From positions 261,024,392 through 261,088,391 of the forward strand of contig NC_090323.1 in NCBI RefSeq assembly GCF_040869045.1: a stretch of DNA of 64,000 bases. The letters run 5' to 3'. The position numbers were made by a program, and so were the translations under genes. Below, in pieces: positions 33,245 through 43,994 of this stretch. A model generated the notes under the pieces. The model worked only from the letters and a program-made list of their open reading frames with translations, did no database searches and was not told the origin of the DNA. The number at the start of each line of letters is the position of its first letter. Position 1 is the stretch's first letter. Source of the stretch: Eurosta solidaginis. Lineage: Eukaryota > Arthropoda > Insecta > Diptera > Tephritidae.

Positions 33245-34455
33245 GCTTATATCGATACAGATTATATCGTACGGAGCCCGACTTTTGTTAGGTCCCCGGC
33301 TATAGAAATATTAAATAAGAACGTCGTTTCTTCTATTTGATCCGCCAAAATCTCACCCCTGCTGTCCGCCTGCAAGTTTGAATGCCATAGATCGTGATGG
33401 GCATTGAAATCGACTAAGATAATGCGATCATCGCCAGTGAGTAAGGCGCTGATATTAGGGCGGTATTCACTGGGGCAACAGGTGGCAGGAGGGATGTAGA
33501 TGGTGATGATTTCTAGGTTTACATCGCCTGACCGGACAGATAAGCCGTGACGTTCTAAGACACTGTCCCTGCGGCCGATTACGGGATCAAATGTATGATA
33601 TTACACTGAGTGGTGTATGATAAACGCGATAAGAACGATAGACCGCCTCCATTTCCGCTCTCGCGGCCTTTTCTGCGGACATTATCCCCAGAACAGGTCT
33701 GCAGAGCAGATCTTTCTGTGAGTTTAGTCTCTTCAATTGCAGCGATGCGGATGTTGTGCCGCTTCATGAAATCGACTATCTCCGTGATCTTTCCCGTTAA
33801 TCCATTACAGCTTAACTGCAGAATTCTGAAGTGCAGCGGGGGAGACGTCCTCACTCTAGGAGTAAATGACGGGTGACTACGCCTGAGTGGGAGGCTAGGA
33901 CGCAATTGCTGTTGTGGCCCTGGGACTGGACGTCCCTGGGTAAGCATTGGGGTACCCGGTGTACTTGGCGTAGACTACGGGACGCCCTTGGGCGTGAACA
34001 ACAAGGAACCACAAAAGATTTATAAAAGACACAAGGACATCGGGTTTTGGGATCTAGCCCAGAACAACCTGTCCGATGCAACCATCCCTTGCACGTGACA
34101 TACTGACAGGAGTATGATCGTCCCAAAAAGATTCTTTTCCGGCAAACCCAGCAAAACCATTTCTCGGACCGGGGTCAGGAGACGGACCTGGATAAGGTTC
34201 GATACCTTCTCGGAGCAGGAGAGTATGGCGCAGTCCCGTTGCAAGGAGCTGCTGGGAGGATGACAATTTGTGGGAGGGACGCAACAAATTAAATGGGGTT
34301 ACACTGAATGAGAGCCCTTGATCGGGAAAAATCCCAAGTCGCTCCGGTGCATTGGACCGGCTGCCTTGGGGAGCGCTCTGCCGAGGCTCTGGCGACCCCG
34401 AACTGTTCATGGATCTAGGGGGTGGGAGGGCAGGCCTAGAAGGTCGCATGTGGTC
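33245..34455 (-). pseudogene. Jockey LINE, 5' half with zinc-binding region and endonuclease start
   Basis: Minus strand from about 34450: a proline-rich leader, then GLRHTLLLREGIEP, then a Cys/His region (CKGWLHRTGCSGLDPKTR) spread over shifting frames. Next, in 33947..33579, is the endonuclease start: RILQLSCNGLTGKITEIVDF, NIRIAAIEETKL. Continuing in other frames to about 33250: DSVLERHGLSVRSGDVNLEI, IYIPPATCCPSEYRPNISAL, and VDFNAHHDLW. The N, E and D-x-N residues of AP-type endonucleases are visible. The copy stops before the reverse transcriptase and abuts a SINE. Same family as 19.4 and 62 kb. Confidence 0.85.
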
Positions 34456-34482
34456 ATATAAACTCGTTTCCGAGGTGGTCAG

Positions 34483-34652
34483 AAGCGCCGTGATGTGGTA
34501 GTAGCGTGCTTGCCTACCACACAGAACATCAACATCAAAATCTTTAGAAAAGTTTTTTCCTGCTAGAAAAAGTTCCTAGGCGAGGTCGCCCCTCGGCTGT
34601 GGTTTGGCTCCGAGTGTATTGCTGCCATGAAAAGCTTCTAACTGAAAATTCA
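34483..34652 (+). mobile_element. SINE head, cut by a hAT derivative
   Basis: GATGTGGTAGTAGCGTGCTT, CATCAACATCAAAATC, GCGAGGTCGCCCCTCGGC, TGCTGCCATGAAAAGCTTC, then AACTGAAAATTCA where the family continues with CATCTGCCTTGCAG. The hAT end CAGGGC starts at 34653. The B-box portion is deleted. Confidence 0.75.
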
Positions 34653-35238
34653 CAGGGCAATTAGCCTGGGGCCCGAAAGGTTTTTGGGGTCCCGGCAAGG
34701 CAAAGCAGTATTGACAGTACTGTAACTAGGATTTCATATACATACATATTTTGGTGCTGCAAAAAATTGTTTTAAAATTGAAAATCACTAAACTAAAATC
34801 ATAAGTATCCAGTCAAATACTATGGGGCATAGTCATAGTCGAAATAAAAAGTGATTTTAAGTTAGATAAACTTTAAATATTTTGCACACTTACAGTCAGT
34901 GTGGCTGAAGGGAAGCGTTCTTTTAGTCTATTGCCTCGCGTGAAATTTTTTTTACGTTCTACTATGAGCCAAAATCGCTTGACAAGCCTTGGAACATTGG
35001 CGTTGAAGTCCAGCCTTGCTCCCAGCATTAGTTTTGAATCGGTAATTTCCATATTCGCAAAAAAGCACGGAAGGTTATCCTTGGCTGATTCAAACTCTTA
35101 AAATGTACATATTTAGAAAAAGTTAATGTAAGCAAATCAAACAATGAAATCTAATAATCTATGTTATGTTATTTTTTTACTGGATTTAGTTTATTTTTTA
35201 GGGGGGCCAGGGGCCCGGCTCGGCTCTCTGCGGCCCTG
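34653..35238 (+). mobile_element. Internally deleted hAT element with transposase C-terminus
   Basis: Ends are CAGGGCAATTAGCCTGGGGC on the left and CTCTGCGGCCCTG on the right, short inverted CAGGGC/GCCCTG termini. The interior frame 34901..35101 reads GKRSFSLLPRVKFFLRSTMS, QNRLTSLGTLAL and matches the hAT dimerisation tail (RSTMSQ.RLSSL.). No 8-base duplication: AAAATTCA left, ATCGTTAT right. The right flank is not SINE sequence either, so a deletion followed insertion. It may belong to the same family as the element at base 4. Confidence 0.65.
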
Positions 35239-35289
35239 ATCGTTATGACGGACTAAGTCGCATTTTTTTTTTTTTTTTTTGATATAATA

Positions 35290-35480
35290 ATATGGAAAGC
35301 CTCCGAAAGTTATGGGGTGTTATCGAAGTTGATCTTTTGCGATTTATAGATCCGGTACTAATTTGAAAGGCTCACATATAGGTCGTCTCACCCTCACCTT
35401 TTGTAAGGACGGTCACTATGATAGGGTTCGGCAATACATAGCCCAGTTGTTTAATCCTAAGTTGTACCGGCAGGCCCTGA
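35290..35480 (+). repeat. RepC dispersed repeat, partial
   Basis: GAAAGCCTCCGAAAGTTATG..GGTGTTATCGAAGTTGATC and GATCCGGTAC match the copies at 54.4 and 62.9 kb. A poly(T) run precedes it (35263..35280). Confidence 0.55.
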
Positions 35481-35928
35481 ACCACAATCAGAAAAAAGTC
35501 CGTACATTGCTTTATTAAATATTGTTACAATCAGTGCTAAAGATTCTCGCTCGTGTGTAAGTTCATCTAACAAAAATCTCCCTAAAGAATTTTGAAACTG
35601 GTAGTTTTCCAAATCAATATTTTAAAGCAGTTTATAACAACCCTCCAAGTAGACGAATAGATGTATTAAACATTATCTATAAAATCTACACCAGCAAGTG
35701 ATAAATTCATGACCCGGCAACCGTCAACTGCACATGTTACTCGTGAAAGGTAGCTTATTCGATGCGGAAGATTTTTTCGAGCGAAAGCAAACGTGCACAT
35801 TCTTGATGGAAAATGAGTTGACACAACGAACTAAATTTCAATAAAATCTAGTTACTGACATTGGCGTATATCGTAGTTAAGCAGCCACCCTCGCACATAC
35901 TCCTAAAAATGTGACAAATAATACTTAC
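35481..35928. other. Start of SOWAH intron 2, no feature seen
   Basis: Intron side of the exon-2 donor. The open frame of exon 2 runs on to 35848 but with no homology. Nothing else recognised. Confidence 0.4.
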
Positions 35929-36959
35929 CGCATCTTCTTCTACCTTCTTTTTGCCTGATGGCGATACCACCACAGCTTTTGCCTCCTCTTCAGACACTAA
36001 GCGATTAAATTTACGTGTAGCTTCTTTAACGCTTACATTACTACCAGGAGGATTTGCATCTGCCTCAATGGTTTCTTTACTCGTTTTACTGCTACAACCT
36101 ATTGATGTGCCAGAGTCAGCAGAGGAAAATGAGAAACGAGGTATATTTTCTTTATTCTCTTGCTGATCTTCTTTAGAAATAGCTTTTAAACGCTTTTCCA
36201 CTTCCGACACTTGTTTTTCATCTGGTTGCTGCTTTTCAGGCACATCTAACTTAGGTGGGTCAGCAAAAGCCGCCAAAGGTGTTTTGCTTGTTTCTATTGT
36301 GGCAACTTGCGTAATTTGATCCAAGCATTTAAAGTCCTTATTGGGTGCTGTTGGTGTCGTTATTTCTGGTGGTGGGGGCGGTATATATGGTGGCGGCTGA
36401 CGCATTGGTGAGCTAATGCCGCTATCCGATATTATTGATATGCCACCTGGACTACTAGGCACTGTTTCTGCTCCTGCTGCGGCCACGGCACGTTGCACTA
36501 CATCGTCAGGTGGCAATTCGTTTATATACTTTTTACGTAATATTAAATACTTTTGATTATTCTCATTTTTGATTGTTGCTAAAACATTGACATAAACTTT
36601 AAATAGCTTGCGCGCCTCATCTACAACAGGGAAATAATAAAAACAAGAGGGGGAAGATGAGAGATTAATAAACAGAATTAGCGTCTGATTCATAATAGGC
36701 TTGTATACATATGCAACAAGTGCTAGTTTGATGCTGATGGAGGCCAATAGTAATGGAAAAGAAGTGTTCAATACGTGTGGCCACTAGAAGTAGGTAACTA
36801 ATTTTTGTGTTGATTTGAAAATGACTCACTTTGGGTATCGGGTTTGGTAAGAAAGTGCTTGAAATGCTTAACCAATGCATGATTTGTCACCTTGGAATCA
36901 TTATTGATCATGTAGTTTCTTATTTCCGCGATTGATAATTCCGCTGGTGCTGTAGCCAT
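35929..36959 (-). CDS. sowah: SOWAH (sosondowah-type ankyrin repeat) protein, exons 1-2, partial
   Basis: Exon 1 is 36959..36830: 43 codons plus one base, starting MATAPAELSIAEIRNYM and ending before GTGAGT. Exon 2 is 36620..35929, after CCCTGTTGTAG, and ends before GTAAGT; the two total 822 bases, 274 codons in frame. Across the junction the reading is TKPDTQNEARKLFKVYVN. Residues about 8-77 form the SOWAH domain: a winged-helix-like N-terminus (IRNYMINND.KVTNHALVKHFK) and the second half ending KYLILRKKY. The rest is low complexity: Pro-rich PPYIPPPPP near 125 and Ser/Lys-rich segments, likely disordered. Family members carry two ankyrin repeats near the C-terminus. These are not in the visible exons, so more exons must lie further along the minus strand, perhaps outside the window. 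Function of SOWAH proteins is poorly known. The symbol is by family only. Confidence 0.85.
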
Positions 36960-38670
36960 TATTTATACACACACATACACTAAACCACCACAAATTTTTA
37001 AATACGGTTTTGTTAGATAAAGCAACACAAAATACAATATTTTTCTATAATTTAATATTCACTCAATTCGACAAACACGCAAAACAACTCGTAGAAAAAC
37101 AAACTAAAACAAATGACAGAATAAATGTCAAAGTTCCGCTGACGAGAAAGCAAGATATGCGCACATATGGTGGTGTGGATTTCGGCTAGCGAATATTAAA
37201 AGTTTAAGAATAAAGCCCCGTCATATAAGCAGTTTTTCATAGAGTTCCAAGATGAGTAGATTGCATGTATTTTTATGGAGAACGGCAGATCACACAACAC
37301 TGGTATCATCCATGATACAAAAAATGGTGGTAGCCACTTGACTTTTGCGGGGACAATGACAACTTCATCAAAAACAAGCTACCAGATTGAAAATGTTACG
37401 AATTTTTCTAATTTTGATGGATTTCATATTAACGGATACGACGAAATTACTTTCATAGATATTTTAAATAAAAAAGGAAAAAATGAGCTGCATGCGTTGG
37501 AAATATTTTAATATGTATATCAGCCTAGAGAAGAAGATTTTTAATAAATTTTTCCAGCTCCCTAAAATTGCTTTGGTGGTAGAAACGTGGTTTGAAGTAT
37601 ACAAAGCAAGGGAATATAGCCTTCTTAAGTGTCCGTACATTTGCTCACATGTTGATAAAACATACACGTTTGTTAATTGATTGCCTAAAGGAGGTCCTTA
37701 TAAACCGACATCACAATTTCTCAAGAGTTTAGCATACTTAAACGCAATTTTTATGATATTTAATGGTTACAAATCCATATTTTTTATTTATTTTATAATT
37801 CAAGTGTAGCGCTTGAGGAGGGAATTGTTAAAACATTTTTAGGGGGTACTTTGCCCTGTTGCTCTGCAGGTTAGCCACTAGTTATGGAAGTTCTTTTGCC
37901 CGTTCTACCAGGGGTCACCTTGGGGCAAGCCCAGCCTATACACACTGTACCCTTTTAGCATTGACATGGATGTAGCGTCCCACAAACGTGACAAATTAAA
38001 CACCTACCACTCACTGCAGACTTTCGAGGTACACTTTTTATCAACATGCCTTGAGAAATATCCACTGTAAAGGCATGATAAAAGGACCGTGCTAGAACAA
38101 CAGGATTTTCCGTGAATTTTTTTTTCTGTCTAGGGGCCAAGCTGTAATAAAAATATGAGTCATTATCCAATGTATGAGTAATTATCCACTATTTTTCAAT
38201 AAAATTACATGTTTTACTGTATTCTGAATAGATATGTATGCACATAAATTGTGCTTAAGCATATTATTATTGCCTCAGATGACCATTGCGTTTTCATCCG
38301 GAAGGAAATTTCCATCCCGGAAAACCACAATTTCTTCTTAAAAAGTAACGGTATGGCAACGCTTCTAGCAAAACAACAAACATTATGAAACTTCAAAAAT
38401 CCCCAAATACCTTCTTTTTTATACCATGATTCATCTGACATGAAAAGGCTTTATATATTCACAAAAATCTGCACAGAAGGACATCACCGTGGCGGAAGCC
38501 GGACTTGGCATGGCGTAGCCCAGGGTTATTTTTTATAAGCGCGACCGAAGGCCGCCTATGCAGAAAGGTGTTCTACGCAGAATTACTGTGCGTGGCGCAG
38601 CCGGTGTTGGATCGGCTAACATAACAATAAACATAAGAGTTATAAGGTAATATCAGCTCCCCTACAAGAA
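36960..38670. other. Upstream region of SOWAH and unassigned DNA
   Basis: 36960..37150 is probably 5' leader/promoter of the minus-strand gene; no TATA box stands out. Open stretches at 37275..37511 and 37955..38170 (minus, ending with a Cys-rich RCLICHVCGTLHPCQC) match nothing I recognise; the latter might be a decayed transposase tail. 38470..38630 is locally GC-rich (GCGCGACCGAAGGCCGCC). Confidence 0.35.
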
Positions 38671-39440
38671 CACTGACTATCATATGACTATCATCTGATT
38701 GTCAGCAATGTCAACCTAACGATCAGCGCCTCATACAAACTTTCTATCACAAACTTAAGGGGACTTGCGCAAATGTGATGTAAACAACTGTGTTCGTGTG
38801 AGTTTTTGTCTCTTTATACACTAACATAGCCTACTGATTAAGTATATAGCCGTACTGCTCACTCTCATTCCTTTTCCTGGATCAGTGCTGACACTCTAAC
38901 TATCAAAAAGTGTCATAAATGATAATTTACTGTAGATATCAGGTTTGACTGTTATACTATCATAAATGACCATTGTTATATTCCGCCAAAAATGAAACAA
39001 TGCTTTTTGCTTTTTATTTACTTTATTTCATTACGTTTTTAATTTTGTACGTGATAAAAGCATACGTGTTTCTTGTTTGTTTAAAATAAATAGTTTTATA
39101 AGAATTCGAGTTCAAAATGTTCAATTTAAATTCAGAAAATAACAAAACAACAGAAGAGCGTTTTCCTCATGCGGAAACACATTTAAAAATGAATCACCAC
39201 TGACCACTATTATTTTTCGCGTATCAATTTTTCGAGTGCGCCCCATACATTCCGACAGCTTTTGGTATTTTTTAATATTATTTTAGATTTTTTTTCTTTT
39301 AGCATGGAGCTTTGGAATGCTCTCTTTTTCATTTTTTAGACTTATTTTTTATATGGTTTTCGTCGTTTGAAAATGGCGGAATTTAAAAAATAACAAAACA
39401 ACCGTGATAATCATTTGATTGCCATATGACAGTCAGTAGT
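38671..39440. mobile_element. Possible TIR element
   Basis: Left end CACTGACTATCATATGACTA..TGATTGTCA; the complement of the right end is ACTACTGACTGTCATATGGC..TGATTATCA. Imperfect inverted repeats of about 35 bases. The interior is AT-rich with CATAAATGAC words and no protein. Target duplication not identified. Confidence 0.45.
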
Positions 39441-40720
39441 GACAACATGATTAAATCGGATAATCTGTTCTCGCATACATAAAATTCCTTTGAGAATTAT
39501 GTATCTGTCTCACATGCATTATGGTATCTGCTGTATGTTCTTTTGTTCTGTACCAGGTGTCCGAAGCCTTCCCAGTTTGAGTCCTTTTTCATGATTATAG
39601 GCTGTCGTTGGGAACATGCGGACATGCGTGAGCGAACAAAGGAACATACATAAATTTGAGTATCAATGTTTACGTCATCGCAGGATCAGCATTGTCAATT
39701 ACAAGTGTGAGTGTATTAGTAAAACTATCAGCGTTTCTTGTTGGGTCGTTCACGAATGCAAAAAAGAGCTTTTTCAAAATTTTGGCAAATAAAGACTAGA
39801 AAAGTTAAAGATAAATATACATCAGATGAAAGGTATTTTTATAAGTTATTTTTCGATTTTTTATTTTTGAAATCCATCCACTAGTTTCGGAGATATTTTG
39901 ATTTGAACATGATTTTTGACATAGAATTACGCCCAACCCTGTCATTTGCACCAAAAAAGAAATATACCGTTGGAATCAGCATGAAAGTCTCTATAAAGTC
40001 CGATTTTTAATTTTTTGTTTTGACAAATGTATGTATTCTGCACTTGTTCCAGATTGACATTTGCTTTGGCTAAGAGTGCTCTCACAATTTGCAGGTGGAA
40101 CTATTTTTCCCAATCGTTGGTAATTTTATAACATTCTTCACAGTTAAAAACTGCAATTTAACAAAATGAATAGGACACAAAATATGTTAACAAGTATTTT
40201 TTCTCGTATAAAGAGAATGTTTATAACAGTGCTTCGCGAAATTTTGAATGTGAATGGGTAAGGCGAAATAACTTGGAATTGCTAGGTCTGAAGTTTCTTA
40301 ATATTTACACCCGCTACATCTTGTGTGATTTTGGCAATGTTAGTGGAATGCATAATATTGAATTGAACGCAGCTATATGAAACATTTTTTGTTTAAGTCG
40401 AAAACATATTAATTTGAGGAGAGGTTCTCTGAAATTTTTTATTTTTTACAAATTTCTTACACCTCATTTGATAAAATCTCTAACGTAACAATGAGCGTCA
40501 ATTGCTGTATCATATGCAAAATATGTAAAAATATCTGCATGAAAGCAAGCGTAAGAAAATAACTTTAGGATCAGTGAAAATCAGTGTATGCGATGATGGG
40601 ATTTTCAATTCTCAATTAAATAAATCACTATAACTGAATGATAAAAGTTGGTTCCAAATAACTGATTCACATTGCTCCATGTAAACCGCATTTAAAGCGA
40701 GAAGGTGATTTCAACTTATT
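39441..40720. other. Unassigned AT-rich DNA
   Basis: No gene-like frame, no element ends. Text such as AAAGTCTCTATAAAGTCCG is not recognised. Confidence 0.4.
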
Positions 40721-40722
40721 TA

Positions 40723-40947
40723 AGCTGGAGTCATTGGTGCCGTATGTCGTATCGCTGTATCCGTATCCCTAACGTAATCAGCTGTTTATCGTTACGACGG
40801 TAAACCAAAACCCAATTGGTTGGCTACGATACGGTTACGACTTTAGCGGCACCAATAATCGATTGCATGGATTCTCATAAGGTTGGTCGAATCAGCTGTT
40901 AAAAGGTTACCGATACGCTTACCGATAAAGCACCAATGTCTCCAGCT
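40723..40947. mobile_element. Harbinger-like MITE with TTA duplication
   Basis: A 225-base element bounded by AGCTGGAGTCATTGGTGC and, inverted, AGCTGGAGACATTGGTGC. TTA stands on both sides (40720..40722 and 40948..40950). A 3-base TTA/TAA duplication is typical of PIF/Harbinger elements. The interior also has inverted GTATCG/CGATAC and CAGCTGTT words. Confidence 0.65.
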
Positions 40948-40971
40948 TTAGCACTATTAAAAAAGCTGTGA

Positions 40972-41245
40972 GCGACCGCAGCGGTGGCAGCGTGCTCCGC
41001 CTACCTCATCGAAGATTTTGGATTCAATTCCCGGGCAATGCAACAGCAAAAATTTTAGAAATTTGTTTTTTTTTTGTCATTTAGAAAACAGTTTTTCAAA
41101 GCGGGATCGCCACGTGGCAGTGATTTGGCAAACACTCCGACTGTAATTCGGAGTCTGCGTAAGGAAAAACTAAAAGGAGCTCGACGCAAATTGGAAAAGA
41201 AGCTCGGCCTACATCTTTTCGGAGGTGAATTAATTTTTATTTATT
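40972..41245 (+). mobile_element. SINE
   Basis: GCGGTGGCAGCGTGCTCCGC (A-box region), GGATTCAATTCCCGGGC (B box), AGCGGGATCGCCACGTGGCA, then the CATGAAAAGC..GCAGATG part is missing, and it resumes at AGGAGCTCGACGCAAATTGG and TCTTTTCGGAGG, ending in a T-rich tail. Confidence 0.8.
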
Positions 41246-41807
41246 ATTTTTTACAATTTTTTTGTTGTCGCCATAAACAAAGTCCAATTTTCACAACTAT
41301 TCTGTAACAGATGTCGCAGTGCTGTGAATATCAATTGGCAAGAACCAGAATTGAAGTAGGAATAATGAAGACAAACAAAAAACCGCTGTGGTGGCTGAAT
41401 GGTTATAGCAGCGGCGCCTAAACGTTGCCGATAAAGGAATTTAGCAGTTTCCGAAATGGATCTATACAACGAGCTTTGGCAGTTGTCTAAATTTTTTCTT
41501 TCTTCTATTCTAATTTAAAAATTTTTTCAATTAAGAAAAAATATATTATAACAATAATAATGATAAAATAATTATTGTTAGGCCTTGAGCTCGATTCAAA
41601 CTCGCGATCTTATTATTTTTTACAAAAAACTGTATACATCATTTAATTTTGATATTGAAGCATCCAGATTGTGCGACCAAGTTGGTAGGCAGGCAACTTT
41701 TGATTAAATTTAATTTTTTTGGTGGAGGGGTGGGAATATTGGGAGCCTCGTAAAACTTCGCTTTGGTGAAATACATTAAATTTATGGTATTTCTGACGAT
41801 TTCAATA
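41246..41807. other. Unassigned AT-rich DNA
   Basis: No gene or repeat recognised. Confidence 0.4.
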
Positions 41808-42095
41808 AAATTATTTTGAAATACTGTTCTAGAAGAAAAAAGGTTGTGATTTAAAATTTCTCAAATATAATAAATTTTTTTTTGATATTTCTTTCATTTA
41901 ATTAAGTAAAAAATATCGATCAGTGCAAACGGAGGAATAATTTTTTTAATGAAATTATTTTGAAATATTGTTCTAGTAGAAAAAAGGTTGTGATTTAAAA
42001 TTTCTCAAATATAATTATTTTTTTTTTTATATTTCTTACATTTAATTAAGTAAAAAGAATCGATCAATGCAAACGGAGGATTAATTTTTTCAAAT
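41808..42095 (+). repeat. 144-base tandem duplication
   Basis: AAATTATTTTGAAATACTGT at 41808 recurs as AAATTATTTTGAAATATTGT at 41952, and AAAAAAGGTTGTGATTTAAA, TTAATTAAGTAAAAA and GTGCAAACGGAGGA/ATGCAAACGGAGGA follow in both copies in the same order. Confidence 0.85.
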
Positions 42096-42759
42096 AAATT
42101 TTTATCATGCGACTAAAATTGATTAGGAAATTGATCAATTACGGCATTTCAATAGAGGGGGGATATCGACGGTTTAATCAACCGACTGATATATCAGCGC
42201 ATAAAGACCAGTTGGAAACACCGCATAAGAATTTACCAATCCTCTCTGCTGATGTTTGAAAATTACGCTGAACCGTAAAAAAACACCATAAAAGGTGCTC
42301 GAGCTCTTGTTTGGGTAATTTGTTTTGCATTCTTCGGTGGATAGGATCAAAAAGCGCACTAACCTTACGACCACAAAGTTCGATTGACGTAACGAACGCC
42401 AAGAGGAAGTGACCCATCTACCGCATGCTCCTCTGTCTCAGTATAGCTGTGCCAAAACTGAAATTGGATAGAGGAAGAGTGGTACCGATAATAAACACTT
42501 GGAAGACAGATAGTCATCGTATCGACTGATATCTCACCTTTCATATAACCTTAATGCATCTCAATTCTACGGCTAGCCAGTTATAAATTTTACCAGAAGA
42601 CGAGGCTCATATCATTACTCACTTTCTTCTCAGAAGGAACCATCATACTTTCTTAGGCAAATTATGAGGCATTTCCACGAGCCTCTTCAGTTTGTGTCAC
42701 TTAGCGTAATTTGACATTATCATTAGCTAGATACCCTAAGCACGCCATGGGCAGCTCAG
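42096..42759. other. Unassigned stretch
   Basis: A minus-strand open stretch 42417..42178 contains PIHRRMQNKLPKQELEHLLW. It looks protein-like but I cannot place it. Confidence 0.3.
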
Positions 42760-43200
42760 AAGAACACCACTTCTTCGCTGGGTTAATTGGCGTCAATTGG
42801 TAACACTAAGGACTTAAAATTACTTCTCAACTTGTCCTTTCAGCGGGCCGCCCTATTTCTCTGCATATGTAGGCGGCATCTGATAAAAATATCTTCTTGG
42901 CCGGAGCATCGCAGTCGCTATGTTGATGTATGCATAAGGCTCGTACGGCTTATCATTATATCTTCTTCGGCGTTCGAGTCGCCACCCGCGGAGGTCCATA
43001 AATAGTTTGAAGAATTTTTTTCTGAAACACTTTCAGAGCCGCATCACTAGGCATTGTAAAAGTCCATGCTTCAGCACCATATAGGGGTGCGATAAGTGAA
43101 TTGTGTAGTATGTTTCTTGTTTGTCGCGAGAGGACTTTACTTTTAAATTGCTCACTTAATCCAAAGCCCTTTAATCGCAGTCCCAGAATAAGTGTTTCCA
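42760..43200 (-). pseudogene. RTE LINE fragment, C-terminal reverse transcriptase region
   Basis: Minus strand 43190..42960: EQFKSKVLSRQTRNILHNSL, PLYGAEAWTF and QKKILQTIYGPPRV match the C-terminal part of the RTE at 8.6-8.8 kb (LKSKVLSRRTKIILYKSL, LLYGAEAW, KVLRKIYGP). Homology continues raggedly to about 42770 (an LTPINPAKK-like end) with frame changes. Confidence 0.85.
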
Positions 43201-43746
43201 TTGTCCAAAAATATTGCTTATATTTCGGACTTTTATGTAAATGAGTAGAGTTTGGTCGTTTCGTTCTGAACTTGTTCAATTGACCGGGTCTCTCAACTGA
43301 ACAAGTGATCTAGATCTTCGATTTCGGTTCTATTTGTTCTTTCAGTTCATTTGTTCCTTTAGTTCGTTTTATCTAATGTTATTCTTTCTCTCTTCTCGTT
43401 CGCGAACATTGTAAATTCATACATTCATACGCAGAAATTCTGAGCACGAATGTCGTTGATGTCACTTACGCTAAAGATATGTGTGGTCATCTTTGTGTGT
43501 GGCACTGCTACAACAATATATATATGGACTATTTATGAAAAACATCTTTTGTAAGAAACGAATTACATTTATTAAACTTGAAAAGTTCATATTTACAATT
43601 TGTGCCTGTACTCTTTCAATTTCCTGGATCTTCCGAAATTTGTAACTTTGTTTGTTAGTTAATTATAGTTAATTATACATATATATATTAACTTATTTAT
43701 TTATAACACATTTAAATATACCTGCACAAAGCATTGCTGCATACAC
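43201..43746. other. Unassigned AT-rich DNA
   Basis: Flank of the large hAT-like element; no features seen. Confidence 0.4.
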
Positions 43747-43994
43747 ACCCCTATTAGGGATGTAAACGATACATCGATGTTTTTAAAACATCGATAGTAT
43801 CGGATGAAAATCCGATGTTTAACATCGATGTTTCAAAATTACTCAATATCGAAAAATTGCCGATACATCGATGTCAACTTTGACGATGTTTCGAACATCC
43901 ACATCTCTAAAGTTGCATTTATTGACTCCATTCTTTTTTTTTTTTTTTGTTAAGTTGCTGCAAACTGATGTAAAAGTGGTAAGTTATTAATAAC

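Noticed and set aside
34653..35238. Complete hAT with 8-bp duplication
   Set aside because: Flanks AAAATTCA and ATCGTTAT differ, so it is listed as a deleted derivative.
37955..38170. Cys-rich minus-strand frame as a piggyBac transposase tail
   Set aside because: CxxC spacing is only partly right, and no other transposase motifs or TTAA-flanked ends were found.
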